Both the position numbers and the translations under genes were made by a program. The notes beneath the pieces were generated by a model. It made no database searches, was not told where the DNA came from, and saw only the letters and a list, made by a program, of their open reading frames with translations. 18,748 nt of DNA, taken from the NCBI GenBank assembly GCA_002396505.1, contig DGYA01000139.1:1-18748 (forward strand), given 5' to 3'. Below, one piece after another: positions 6,860 through 14,219 of the stretch (its first letter is position 1; each line of letters starts with the position of its first letter). The stretch comes from Cyanobacteria bacterium UBA5018 (GTDB lineage Bacteria; Cyanobacteriota; Cyanobacteriia; PCC-6307; Cyanobiaceae).

Positions 6860-8542
6860 ATGCCCTGTCTGATCGCCGCCCCGGCCAGCGGCAGCGGCAA
6901 AACCCTGCTCAGTCTTTTGTTGGCGGCCCTGGCCCGCAGCCGGGGCCTGGCTTTGCAGCCGTTCAAGGTGGGGCCGGATTATCTCGATCCCCAATTGCTG
7001 TCTCGGGTGAGCGGCCTCAGCTGCCGCAACCTCGATCCGCTGCTCTGCGGTGAGCAGTGGCTGCGGCAGTGCTTCCACTGGCATGGTTCCCGGGCGCCGC
7101 TCACCCTGGTGGAGGGGGTGATGGGCCTGTTCGACGGCCTGGGGCCCAGCAGCCGGGGCAGCTCAGCCGCGGTGGCCGCCCAGTTGGATCTGCCGGTGGT
7201 GCTGGTGGTGGAGGCCTCGCGGCAGGCCGGATCGCTGGCGGCCCTGGTGCGCGGCTTTCGCGATCACGGTCCGCCGCCGGTGCGCCTGGCGGGGGTGGTG
7301 CTCAATCGGGTGGGCAGTGAGCGGCACCGGGCCCTGCTGCGGGAGGCCCTGGCCAGCATCTCCATGCCGCTGCTGGGGGTTTTGCCCAGCGATCAGTCCC
7401 TGGAGCTGCCCTCCCGCCACCTGGGGCTGCTGCCCCCCGGCGAGCTCAGCGATCTGGCCGAACGCCAGCGGCGCTGGGCCCACCTGGCGGAGCGGCACCT
7501 AGACCTCGATGCCCTGTGGCCTCTGCTGCAATCGCCCTCACCATTGCTCGGGGCCCAGGATCCGATCGACTGGTGCCTGGCCCAGGCCCAGTCTTCTCCA
7601 GGGCTGGGTTTGAGTTTCAGCCCAACGGTTTCCAACGGAGAGGTCGCCAACGGAGAGTTCGCCAGCGGAGAGGCTGCCAGCCCATTGGCCATGCCAAGCC
7701 CCCTGGGCGTACCTGGCCTGGCAGCGGGCCCAGGGATGCGGCCAGGCGCGGGAAGGGCTTCCAGCCCCCAGCCGCTGCCGATTGCAGTGGCCAGCGACGC
7801 GGCCTTCCATTTTCGCTATCCAGAAGCCACCGAACTGCTCCAGGCCTTGGGACTGGAGCCCCTGCCCTGGAGCCCCCTGGCCGATGATCCACTGCCCGCC
7901 GGCTGCCGGGCGGTGCTGCTGCCTGGCGGCTATCCGGAGTTGCATGCCGCCCAATTGGCCGCCAGTGGTCGCAGCCTCCGGGCCCTGCGCACCGCTGCAA
8001 ACCAGGGGCTGCCGATCGCCGCCGAGTGCGGTGGTTTGTTGCTGCTGGGCCGAGAGCTGCTGGATCCTGATGGGATTCCCCATGCGATGGCGGGACTGCT
8101 GCCCTTTAGCGCCGCTCGCGGTGCCTTGAGCCTGGGCTACCGCCAGGCCACCGCCTGCCGGGATGGGCTACTGGTGCGGCGTGGCGAAACCCTCTGGGCC
8201 CACGAGTTTCACCGCTGGCAGTTGCTACCCGCTGCCAGTAGAGGCCCCATCAGCAGTACCGGTCCAAAAAATAGTTTCGATATCGCCCCTGAGCTGCCCA
8301 ATGAGCCGGGCAGCCGCGCCAATCTGTGGCAGGTTGAGGGTTGGGGAGTGCCCCCCGCCTGCGAAGGATGGACGACAACGACCCTGCACGCCACCTGGCT
8401 CCACCTCCACTGGGCTGGATGCCCGGAGATTCCCTTGCGTCTGGCCGCAGCATCCGCGCGCGCCGTGCCGCTGCCCTGGAACGCCGCTTCCTGCCCACCA
8501 CCGACTCCCGCCCCAGCATCCCCAGTGAGCGCTGGCGGTTGA
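6860..8542 (+). CDS. cobB: Cobyrinic acid a,c-diamide synthase
   Basis: ATP- and glutamine-dependent amidation of the a and c side chains of cobyrinic acid in cobalamin or pseudocobalamin synthesis. Order: P-loop APASGSGKT (7-15), FKVGPDYLDP (35-44), EGVMGLFDG (85-93), then a class I glutamine amidotransferase domain with LLPGGYPELHA (353-363), nucleophile Cys390 in AECGG, and HEFHRW (448-453). The interdomain linker (about 245-305) is long and low in complexity, with NGEVA/NGEFA/SGEAA at 259-273 coded by a 15-bp repeat. The family usually has about 450-470 residues, so 560 is long; excess is in this linker, in 455-490, and in a Pro/Ala-rich tail after about 530 that overlaps the acylphosphatase frame. 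It begins 9 bases after opcA. Confidence 0.94.
   Translation: MPCLIAAPASGSGKTLLSLLLAALARSRGLALQPFKVGPDYLDPQLLSRVSGLSCRNLDPLLCGEQWLRQCFHWHGSRAPLTLVEGVMGLFDGLGPSSRGSSAAVAAQLDLPVVLVVEASRQAGSLAALVRGFRDHGPPPVRLAGVVLNRVGSERHRALLREALASISMPLLGVLPSDQSLELPSRHLGLLPPGELSDLAERQRRWAHLAERHLDLDALWPLLQSPSPLLGAQDPIDWCLAQAQSSPGLGLSFSPTVSNGEVANGEFASGEAASPLAMPSPLGVPGLAAGPGMRPGAGRASSPQPLPIAVASDAAFHFRYPEATELLQALGLEPLPWSPLADDPLPAGCRAVLLPGGYPELHAAQLAASGRSLRALRTAANQGLPIAAECGGLLLLGRELLDPDGIPHAMAGLLPFSAARGALSLGYRQATACRDGLLVRRGETLWAHEFHRWQLLPAASRGPISSTGPKNSFDIAPELPNEPGSRANLWQVEGWGVPPACEGWTTTTLHATWLHLHWAGCPEIPLRLAAASARAVPLPWNAASCPPPTPAPASPVSAGG
7634..7678 (+). repeat. 15-bp in-frame tandem repeat in cobB linker, 3 copies
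   Basis: Units AACGGAGAGGTCGCC, AACGGAGAGTTCGCC and AGCGGAGAGGCTGCC code for NGEVA, NGEFA and SGEAA in the linker between the ATPase and amidotransferase domains. Fifteen bases keep the reading frame. Confidence 0.93.
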
Positions 8543-8793
8543 TCGTGCGCGGTCAGGTGCAGGGGGTGGGTTACCGGGCCGCCTGCAGCAGACAGGCCAA
8601 GGAGCTGACCCTGGGGGGCTGGGTGCGCAATTTGTCCGATGGCTCGGTGGAATTGGAGGTGGAAGGCCATCCCCAGCAGCTGGCCGAAATGCGGTTGTGG
8701 TGCGAGCGCGGTCCGGCTGGAGCGATGGTGAATAGCGTTACCGCCACCCCCCTGCCAGCCACCGGTGCAGATTGGTTTGAAATTCGTCGCTGA
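8419..8793 (+). CDS. acyP: Acylphosphatase
   Basis: Small enzyme splitting carboxyl-phosphate bonds of acyl phosphates. The core is the classic fold: RLIVRGQVQGVGYR, where the last Arg is the phosphate-binding residue, then GGWVRNLSDGSVELEVEG with the catalytic Asn. The core of about 86 residues begins near 8530. The only in-frame ATG nearby is 8419, which overlaps the cobB tail by 124 bases and adds about 35 residues of Arg/Pro-rich leader. A TTG at 8539, forming TTGA with the cobB stop, is the alternative but would cut into the first beta strand. Last gene of the zwf operon. Function is secure; the start is not. Confidence 0.88.
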   Translation: MPGDSLASGRSIRARRAAALERRFLPTTDSRPSIPSERWRLIVRGQVQGVGYRAACSRQAKELTLGGWVRNLSDGSVELEVEGHPQQLAEMRLWCERGPAGAMVNSVTATPLPATGADWFEIRR

Positions 8794-8818
8794 TTTGGCG
8801 ATTGCTTTTCTGGAAAAG

Positions 8819-8944
8819 TCTGGCTGGAGCAGTCTTGTTGCAGAATCCTGGTTAGAGAAATCTGGTTAGAGAAATTTGGCTGGATAAATCTGGCTGGAAA
8901 AGCCTGGTAGGAGCAACCTGATTGGAGAAGTCTGGCTGGGTGTG
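8819..8944. repeat. 14-bp degenerate tandem array, 9 units
   Basis: Nine units with approximate consensus TCTGGCTGGAGAAA, for example TCTGGTTAGAGAAA (8861-8874), TTTGGCTGGATAAA (8875-8888), TCTGGCTGGAAAAG (8889-8902), CCTGGTAGGAGCAA (8903-8916) and CCTGATTGGAGAAG (8917-8930). Units 2 and 3 are 13 and 15 bases. The array fills over half of the gap between the acylphosphatase and the next gene, starting 25 bases after the stop. Confidence 0.92.
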
Positions 8945-9032
8945 ACCAGCCTGGGGATCCCCGCCGAAAGCGGCAATTGGCAAGTTTGGATTGTGTTGAT
9001 TAGTTCTTCGGGTAACTTTTAGGCCAGTTTCT

Positions 9033-9791
9033 ATGCCACTTTTCATGCCAACTTTCATGCCAATGCTCCTGCCGACTTCGCTCGGGGTGGGTGCGCTGCA
9101 GGGATCACTACAAGGCTCATTGCTGGGGGAGCTGGCGGCGTTTGGCCTGGCCATTGGCTTTTCGCCCCTGCATATCGGCCTGTTGCTGTTGGTGCTGCTA
9201 GGCCCTAATCCGCTGCGGCGCGGTGGCCTGTTCGTGGCCTGCTGGTTGATCACCGGTGGGCTGATCGTGACCGCTTTGCTTACCGTGGGTCACGGGCTGG
9301 TGCTCACCATGGAGCGGGGCAGCAGCCATCGCACCGGACTGGATCTGCTGGCCGCAGGCGGTCTGTTGGCCATCGCCATGCAGGAACTGTTCAAACGGGA
9401 AGAGGAGGGGGAGCAGCCGGGCTGGACCCGCCGGCTCGACCAGTTCTGCGCCCTGCCATTGCCCGTGCTGTTGGCCGTCAGTACCGGCCTGCAGCTGGCC
9501 GCCCCGGACGATCTGTTCCTGTTTGCCAAGGCGGCCGGCAGCCTGTTGGCCGCCAGCCTCAACCGCGGTCAGGAACTGCTGGCCACCGGCATCTTTGTCT
9601 TGGCGACTGGCCTGTTGCTGCTGTTGCCCCTAGGGGCGCTGCTGCTGCTGGGCAGGGGACGGGTGCTGCCGCTGTTGGAGGCGACTAAACAGTGGTTGTT
9701 TCGCCAGGGCGACCTGCTACTCGGACTGCTCAGCCTTGCCTTGGCGATTTATCTGGGCTGGCAGGGTATTCAAGGTTTGCGGCTCAGTTGA
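9033..9791 (+). CDS. GAP/LysE-like integral membrane protein
   Basis: 252 residues with about six hydrophobic segments (about 33-56, 64-91, 104-117, 143-166, 182-206, 226-246). The sequence GFSPLHIGLLLLVLLGPNPLRRG in the first helix-loop, written here in two pieces GFSPLHIGLLLLV and LLGPNPLRRG, resembles the GAP/Sap family related to LysE-type exporters. A charged loop (KREEEGEQPG) at 121-130 splits the halves. Substrate unknown. The N terminus MPLFMPTFMPM comes from a 12-base repeat (ATGCCA plus six), giving several possible starts (9033, 9045, 9057, 9063). It is convergent with the helicase gene, and its stop codon is the first unit of a 14-bp array. Family call moderate. Confidence 0.7.
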   Translation: MPLFMPTFMPMLLPTSLGVGALQGSLQGSLLGELAAFGLAIGFSPLHIGLLLLVLLGPNPLRRGGLFVACWLITGGLIVTALLTVGHGLVLTMERGSSHRTGLDLLAAGGLLAIAMQELFKREEEGEQPGWTRRLDQFCALPLPVLLAVSTGLQLAAPDDLFLFAKAAGSLLAASLNRGQELLATGIFVLATGLLLLLPLGALLLLGRGRVLPLLEATKQWLFRQGDLLLGLLSLALAIYLGWQGIQGLRLS

Positions 9792-9840
9792 GACCTTTCA
9801 GTTGAGACCTTTCAGTTGAGACCTTTCAGTTGAGATCGTT
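9785..9840. repeat. 14-bp tandem array holding both convergent stop codons, 4 units
   Basis: Three perfect CAGTTGAGACCTTT units (9785-9826) and one variant CAGTTGAGATCGTT (9827-9840). The plus-strand GAP stop (TGA, 9789-9791) is in unit 1 and the minus-strand helicase stop (TGA, 9826-9828) spans the junction of units 3 and 4. The 34 bases between the two genes consist only of repeat units. No terminator hairpin is seen. Confidence 0.96.
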
Positions 9841-11547
9841 GTTCAGCCATTGCCGCCACTGCCGCTGCTCCGCCTGGGAGCCTTCCGCCGCCAGCATCAC
9901 CACCGCCTGGCTGGCGCGACTGACGGCCACATAGGCCAGCTGGCGCCGCAACAATGTCTCCTGGGGCCAGAACAGGTCGTCGGCGACAAAAACTTCAGCG
10001 AAGGTGCTGCCCTGGGCCCGGTGCACGGTGAGCACGGCCGCCGGTCCAAGGGCGGCAAAGCCATCGCGGATCAAAAAGAACCGCCGCCACAGCAGTTTGC
10101 CCCTTTTTTTGTCACCCAGCTGTTGGGCCAGCTGGGCCTGTTGGCGCAGGGAGTTAAGGATGTAATCCAGCTGGCGACGGGCCGCTGAGCCGATCGGCGG
10201 CAATAGCCTCAGGTTCAAGCGGCCCTCGCCCGTTTCAACGGTCACGGTGAGCGTTTCCAGCTGTGACACTTTCAGCCGTGACGCTTCCAGCTGTGAATTG
10301 AAGCTGGCCCCCTCCTGCAGGAAACTGGGGTTTGCATAACTTGTACCCAGATTATTCGCACCCAGATTATTCGCGCCTAGATCAGAGGCTGCCAGATAGG
10401 GGGTTGCTTGACTAGTAGCACCCAGATTATTCGCACCTAGATCAGGTATTTCTGGATCAAGGGCTCGCGAGTGAGGGGATTTCGGATTGGCTTCCCCTGG
10501 GCCAGATGTAGCAAGATCGGGGGGGAATAGTTCGGTGGAACTCAGCCATAAATTGGAGATATCCCACAGCTCTGGGGTGACCTCGCGCACCACCAACTCC
10601 CGGTTGGAGCCCAGCACCATGTCTGGGCTCTCGGGCCGTTCCGCCCGTTCGGCCCCCTCGCGGCAGGCGGGGGCCATCACCGCCGCGCGGGTGATCAGCA
10701 CCTCCCCAGGTAAAACCGGCAGCTGGTCTGCTTGCTCGCCGTGTAGGGCCCGGCGGGCCAAGGGCACCAGTTTTTCCAGGTAGCGGTTCGAGTAGCAGAG
10801 GATCCTGGCCAGATCGGGGTTATCGCTGGCGGCGCTGCGGGCCAGGGCCTCCTGGGCCGCAGCTAGCCACTGATCCTTGGCCAGCAGGGCCACCAGCCCT
10901 TGGGGGCTGCGGATCGGCGGCAGCACCGGTGGCTGCTGGCAGGGCAACTCGCCATTGCGCAGACCCGTGGCTAGCCGCAGCACCGGCCCCTGGTGACGCA
11001 CCACCTGCCCCAGGGCGGCCGCGCGGACTCGCGCCAGCTGGAACACCGGGCTGGCGGTCTCCCCCACCGGCGGCAGCTGGGCTGGATCGCCCACGAACAC
11101 CAGGCGGGTGCGAAAGCCGTGGGCGCAGCGCAGCAACAACTCCAGCACGGTGCTGTCCAGCATCGAGGCCTCATCGATCAACACCAGGTCCAGGTGTTCC
11201 AAGGCGCCGGCGGTCTGGTCGCTGGCTTCACAGAGCTCCCGATCGCCGCGCCGCTTGAGGTTCAGCCGCAGCAGGCGGTGGATGGTGGAGGGAAACCAGG
11301 TGGGCGTCAGCTGGCTGGCGGCCAGGTTGGCCCGCAACACGCTCACCGCCTTATGGGTCGGTGCCACCACGGTCCAGCACAATCCCGCCGCTTCCGCCTG
11401 GGCCAGAAAGCGCATCGACAGAAAGGTCTTGCCGGTGCCGGCATGGCCACTGAGCAGGAAGGGGCTGCCGTCGGCGGCACTTAGCCAGCTGGCGAAGGCC
11501 TCGTCGGCCCCCTCTTGATCGGCGCTTAGCCCGGCGGCGCTGCTCAC
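9826..11547 (-). CDS. RecD-like superfamily 1 DNA helicase
   Basis: 573 residues. Walker A GHAGTGKT (34-41), motif Ia TVVAPTHKAV (59-68), Walker B LVLIDEASML (121-130), motif III GDPAQLPPVGE (153-163), and C-terminal motifs LTVHRAQGSTF (506-516) and AYVAVSRA (538-545) typical of the UvrD/RecD 2B-2A region. The set fits an ATP-driven RecD2-like helicase, probably in DNA repair or replication; partners are unknown as no RecB or RecC is near. Between 330 and 435, amid conserved sequence, lies a low-complexity stretch with pentapeptide-like units (366-405) and SQLEA/SRLKV/SQLET (418-432), both from 15-bp repeats. The GTG start overlaps the upstream gene's stop (GTGA), so it is translationally coupled to the DUF212 gene. 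Confidence 0.9.
   Translation of the reverse strand: MSSAAGLSADQEGADEAFASWLSAADGSPFLLSGHAGTGKTFLSMRFLAQAEAAGLCWTVVAPTHKAVSVLRANLAASQLTPTWFPSTIHRLLRLNLKRRGDRELCEASDQTAGALEHLDLVLIDEASMLDSTVLELLLRCAHGFRTRLVFVGDPAQLPPVGETASPVFQLARVRAAALGQVVRHQGPVLRLATGLRNGELPCQQPPVLPPIRSPQGLVALLAKDQWLAAAQEALARSAASDNPDLARILCYSNRYLEKLVPLARRALHGEQADQLPVLPGEVLITRAAVMAPACREGAERAERPESPDMVLGSNRELVVREVTPELWDISNLWLSSTELFPPDLATSGPGEANPKSPHSRALDPEIPDLGANNLGATSQATPYLAASDLGANNLGANNLGTSYANPSFLQEGASFNSQLEASRLKVSQLETLTVTVETGEGRLNLRLLPPIGSAARRQLDYILNSLRQQAQLAQQLGDKKRGKLLWRRFFLIRDGFAALGPAAVLTVHRAQGSTFAEVFVADDLFWPQETLLRRQLAYVAVSRASQAVVMLAAEGSQAEQRQWRQWLNNDLN
10247..10307 (-). repeat. 15-bp in-frame tandem repeat in helicase gene, about 4 copies
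   Basis: Plus-strand units GTGAGCGTTTCCAGCT (16 bases), GTGACACTTTCAGCC, GTGACGCTTCCAGCT and a decayed GTGAATTGAAGCTGG. On the coding strand they give SQLEA, SRLKV, SQLET near residues 418-432. Confidence 0.85.
10343..10462 (-). repeat. 15-bp in-frame tandem array in helicase gene, 8 units
   Basis: Eight exact 15-base units on the plus strand, for example GTACCCAGATTATTC (10343-10357), GCACCCAGATTATTC (10358-10372 and again 10418-10432), GCGCCTAGATCAGAG (10373-10387) and GCACCTAGATCAGGT (10433-10447). They code for pentapeptides such as GANNL, AASDL and ATPYL. It is unrelated in sequence to the other array about 40 bases away. Confidence 0.95.
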
Positions 11548-12386
11548 CCGATCGGCAACAGGCCCCAGCGATGGGCCAGCTCCAGGGGGGAACCCAGCAG
11601 TGCCAGGCCGGGCAGGACGATCCCCGGGCCGATCAAGCTGCCCACCAGCACTTCCAGGCGGGTGTGGCCCAGGCTCTCCTTCAGGGGTTTTATGGCAGGC
11701 GATGCTGGCCCTGCAGTTGGCGCTGGCTCTGAACTGGGCGCTGGCTCTGAACTGGGCGCTGGCTCTGCAGTGGGCGTTGGCTCTGAAGTGGGCGTTGGCG
11801 CTGAAGTGGGCGTTGGCGCTGAAGTGGGCAGTGAAGTTGGCTCTCCAGTTGGCAGCGACCGGGCCTGAAACGGTTCTAGCTGCCGGGCATTGGGCTGGCT
11901 CGGCCAGATCTCAGCCGGTAGGCCATTGACGCGCTTGGCGATCAAGCCCGCGTGGTGGCGCACGCCGCTGGCGTCGTAGAGAACGATGAAGGCCACCACC
12001 GCCGCCAGGGCAAACAGGGGATCGCCGTAGCCCAGCTGCCAGCCCACCCCGGCGGCGGTACCGCTGATCAGGGCCGCATGGCTGGAGGGCATGCCGCCGG
12101 TTTCGATCAGCACCGCCGGTCGCCAGCGTCGATGCAGCACCAATTCAATCGCCAGCTTGGACAGCTGGGCCAGGCCGCAGGCCGCCAGCCCCCAGGCCAA
12201 AACGCCATTCTCCAGGCAGGCCAGCAGTGGACTGGCGTCGTGGGCCCCAAGGGTGGCCAGGTTCAGCGGCGATCGGTCGAGGTAAGGCAGGTTGAGGATT
12301 GCAGGGCTCAGAGTTGAGGGGGGCAGGGTGCCAGGAGCAGGGAGTAAGGGGATCAACACTGCTGTGGCGGCGGTTATCGCACTCAT
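11544..12386 (-). CDS. Divergent PAP2-like (DUF212) membrane protein
   Basis: 280 residues against about 150-170 usual. The family core is clear: ENGVLAWGLAACGLAQLSKL (59-78), ETGGMPSSHAA (95-105), YDASGVRHHAG (137-147) and LKESLGHTRLEVLVGSLIG (235-253), between about four membrane helices. GGMPSSH and the later His-containing motifs recall PAP2 phosphatases; the substrate is not established. Two parts are additional: an N-terminal leader of about 45 residues rich in Leu/Pro, and a Pro/Thr/Ser/Glu linker (about 179-229) of hexapeptides like SAPTPT and SEPAPS from an 18-bp repeat. The ATG forms ATGA with the crtE stop, and the stop forms GTGA with the helicase start, so the three genes are coupled. 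Association with crtE hints at a prenyl-phosphate role, an inference only. Confidence 0.9.
   Translation of the reverse strand: MSAITAATAVLIPLLPAPGTLPPSTLSPAILNLPYLDRSPLNLATLGAHDASPLLACLENGVLAWGLAACGLAQLSKLAIELVLHRRWRPAVLIETGGMPSSHAALISGTAAGVGWQLGYGDPLFALAAVVAFIVLYDASGVRHHAGLIAKRVNGLPAEIWPSQPNARQLEPFQARSLPTGEPTSLPTSAPTPTSAPTPTSEPTPTAEPAPSSEPAPSSEPAPTAGPASPAIKPLKESLGHTRLEVLVGSLIGPGIVLPGLALLGSPLELAHRWGLLPIG
11711..11836 (-). repeat. 18-bp in-frame tandem array in DUF212 gene, 7 units
   Basis: Plus-strand units such as CTGAACTGGGCGCTGGCT (11729-11746 and 11747-11764), CTGCAGTGGGCGTTGGCT (11765-11782) and CTGAAGTGGGCGTTGGCG (11801-11818), ending in the decayed CTGAAGTGGGCAGTGAAG (11819-11836). 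They code for hexapeptides rich in Pro, Thr, Ser and Glu in a loop between membrane segments. Confidence 0.96.
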
Positions 12387-13300
12387 CGGTCGCGACTGGT
12401 GATGTAGTCGGCCAGCGCCAGCAGCGGTGCCAGCTTGCCGTCACCCGCCCCGTCCCCCCAGGGGGCTAGGGCCTGCTTGGCCTCGGCCACCAGGGTGGCG
12501 GCCCGCTGCCGGGATTGCTCCAGGCCCAGCAGTTTTGGATAGGTGGTCTTGTCCGCCGTGAGGTCCTTGCCGGCTGTCTTGCCAAGCACCTCGCTGCTGG
12601 CCGTCACATCGAGGATGTCGTCGATGATTTGAAAGGCCAGGCCGATGCCGCGGGCGTAGCTCACCAGCGCTGCTTGGAGTGCTTCTGAGGCGCCGCCCAC
12701 CAGGGCCCCGCTGAGTACGCAGGCCCTTAGCAGGGCGCCAGTTTTATGCAGGTGGATGTACTCAAGGGTGTCCAGGTCCACGTCCTTGCCTTCGCATTCC
12801 AGATCCACCACCTGTCCCCCCACCAGGCCGGGTGCGCCGGCCGCCAGGCTGAGTTCGCCCACCACCGCCAGTAAGCGCTCGGCTGGTACACCGGGGCTGC
12901 GCAGGGCCACCATTTCGAAGGCGCGGGTGAGCAGGGCATCGCCGGCCAAGATGGCCTTGGCCTCGCCGTAAACCTTGTGATTGGTGGGGCGGCCGCGGCG
13001 CAGATCGTCATTGTCCATGGCGGGGAGATCGTCATGGATCAGCGACATGGTGTGGATCATCTCCAGGGCAATGCCGGTGGGCATGGCCAGTTCGCTGTCG
13101 CAGCCAGCCAACTCACAGGCCGCCAGGCAGAGGATCGGCCGCAGGCGCTTGCCGCCCGCCAGCAGCGAGTAACGCATCGCTTCCCTCAAGCTCTCGGGCT
13201 TCTCTGGCCCCAGGGAGTCGGCCAGGGCCGCCTCCACCCGCAGGCGAGCGGCCTCCAGATAGGCGGGAAAATCGAACTGGATGCTCACCGCCGCTGTCAT
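12383..13300 (-). CDS. crtE: Geranylgeranyl diphosphate synthase
   Basis: Condenses isopentenyl diphosphate with allylic diphosphates to C20 geranylgeranyl diphosphate, precursor of carotenoids, the phytyl tail of chlorophyll and quinone side chains. 305 residues, normal length. GGKRLRP (49-55) binds isopentenyl diphosphate; first Asp-rich motif DDLPAMD (90-96), with the two extra residues of type II bacterial/plant enzymes; RRGRP (101-105); KTGAL (186-190); second Asp-rich motif DDILD (227-231); and KDLTADKTTYPKLLG (245-259). Start ATG at 13300; the other in-frame Met residues are inside conserved sequence. First gene of the crtE-DUF212-helicase operon, with the stop overlapping the next ATG. 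The chain length (C20 rather than C15) is inferred from the cyanobacterial context. Confidence 0.95.
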   Translation of the reverse strand: MTAAVSIQFDFPAYLEAARLRVEAALADSLGPEKPESLREAMRYSLLAGGKRLRPILCLAACELAGCDSELAMPTGIALEMIHTMSLIHDDLPAMDNDDLRRGRPTNHKVYGEAKAILAGDALLTRAFEMVALRSPGVPAERLLAVVGELSLAAGAPGLVGGQVVDLECEGKDVDLDTLEYIHLHKTGALLRACVLSGALVGGASEALQAALVSYARGIGLAFQIIDDILDVTASSEVLGKTAGKDLTADKTTYPKLLGLEQSRQRAATLVAEAKQALAPWGDGAGDGKLAPLLALADYITSRDR

Positions 13301-13684
13301 GAATGGGTTGGCTCTGAGGGGATTCTCTCAGCTCCAGGGCCGCGCTCGGCCCATTTGGCGATAAACGGTTAAGCCCGTTCATAGGGGACCGTAAATATTA
13401 TGCGATAGCGATTGAATTACTGGCAGATAGATAAGGTAAAAAATTCCACTGGTTCGCGCCGAGGGAAGATTTATGCTGTCTAGGCTCGACATCACTCGCT
13501 CGGCGGGAAGGCCAACTTTCGAGGCGCCCTTGGTGATTTCAGCACTTACATCGCCATGGATGGGCATTGACAGGGAAGTAGTCTAACTAACTCTTATTAC
13601 GGGAAAGCTGGCCCGCCACGGAGCGCGGGACTGCCCTTAAGCAACTGGTTATAAACAGGACGTTCTTGCTAGCCGCGTCTACAG

Positions 13685-14122
13685 CTAAAAAAACAGGAAA
13701 CCGTAGGGCATCTCGATAAATTCAAAATCCCTCGGCTCTCGCGGACCCAGAAGCATTGCGGCATCTGGCCTTACCACGACTAGCAGGAGCCAAACGGGCG
13801 GTTTTTCGAAATATCCTGTAAGAATTATGCTTAATTTCTTATCGCCCCTGGTTTTTTCGCGGCGCAGCATAAAACCTATTGAAGTCATCGACTAATTCTC
13901 CAGGCTGGGTATTCCTAAACTCCCAGGGAATCCCTGAATAACCTGGCCCACGGCAAATGGAGCGATGATGCGGAAAATTTCCTTTTTATTAATGGAATCT
14001 AGAGAAATACCAAGGTGCATCGATGCCGCGCCGCGAGCAGCCATGCAGCAACTGGCCTGCCCCTCGCCGGTGAGGAGGTGAGTGAGATGCACTGGATTAT
14101 AAGCTTTTACTTTTCTCAGCAA
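13685..14122 (-). pseudogene. Possible decayed frame with one in-frame TAG
   Basis: Two minus-strand frames (13892-14122 from a TTG, and 13685-13888 from an ATG) are in the same phase, separated only by TAG and one Ser codon. Together they would be a protein of about 145 residues. No motif was recognised, and the open length could be chance. Codon choice is more AT-rich than in flanking genes. Confidence 0.2.
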
Positions 14123-14150
14123 GCCATGAATAATTCGCCGATCCGCTGCT

Positions 14151-14179
14151 CCGGCTCGGCAGACTGGCCGAGGAGCCGG
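14151..14179 (+). promoter_or_regulatory. Strong hairpin upstream of the pirin gene
   Basis: Left arm CCGGCTCGGC and right arm GCCGAG-GAG-CCGG form a 10-bp stem with a GAG bulge and loop AGACTG, 40 bases before the pirin ATG. No T-run follows on the plus strand. It may be a leader element or a chance fold. Confidence 0.35.
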
Positions 14180-14219
14180 CCTTAGCCGCCAGCATCACCA
14201 TCGTCCCCGGGAGTCCAGG

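Larger units (their letters stand above)
13301..14219. other. AT-rich island without a convincing gene
   Basis: About 0.9 kb between the divergent crtE and pirin genes, visibly richer in A and T than its neighbours and, unlike other large gaps here, without a clear short tandem array. On the minus strand, 13685-14122 is one frame of about 145 codons broken by a single TAG at 13892-13894; its start would be TTG, and neither part is recognisable. Another 62-residue minus frame is at 13379-13567. Decayed foreign genes, unknown small genes or noncoding DNA are all possible. The promoters of crtE and the pirin gene should lie here. Confidence 0.5.

Noticed and set aside
13301..14219. tRNA or known cyanobacterial small RNA in the AT-rich island
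   Set aside because: No cloverleaf arms or T-loop-like GGTTCRAAT sequence was found by eye, and no small-RNA motif could be identified with confidence.
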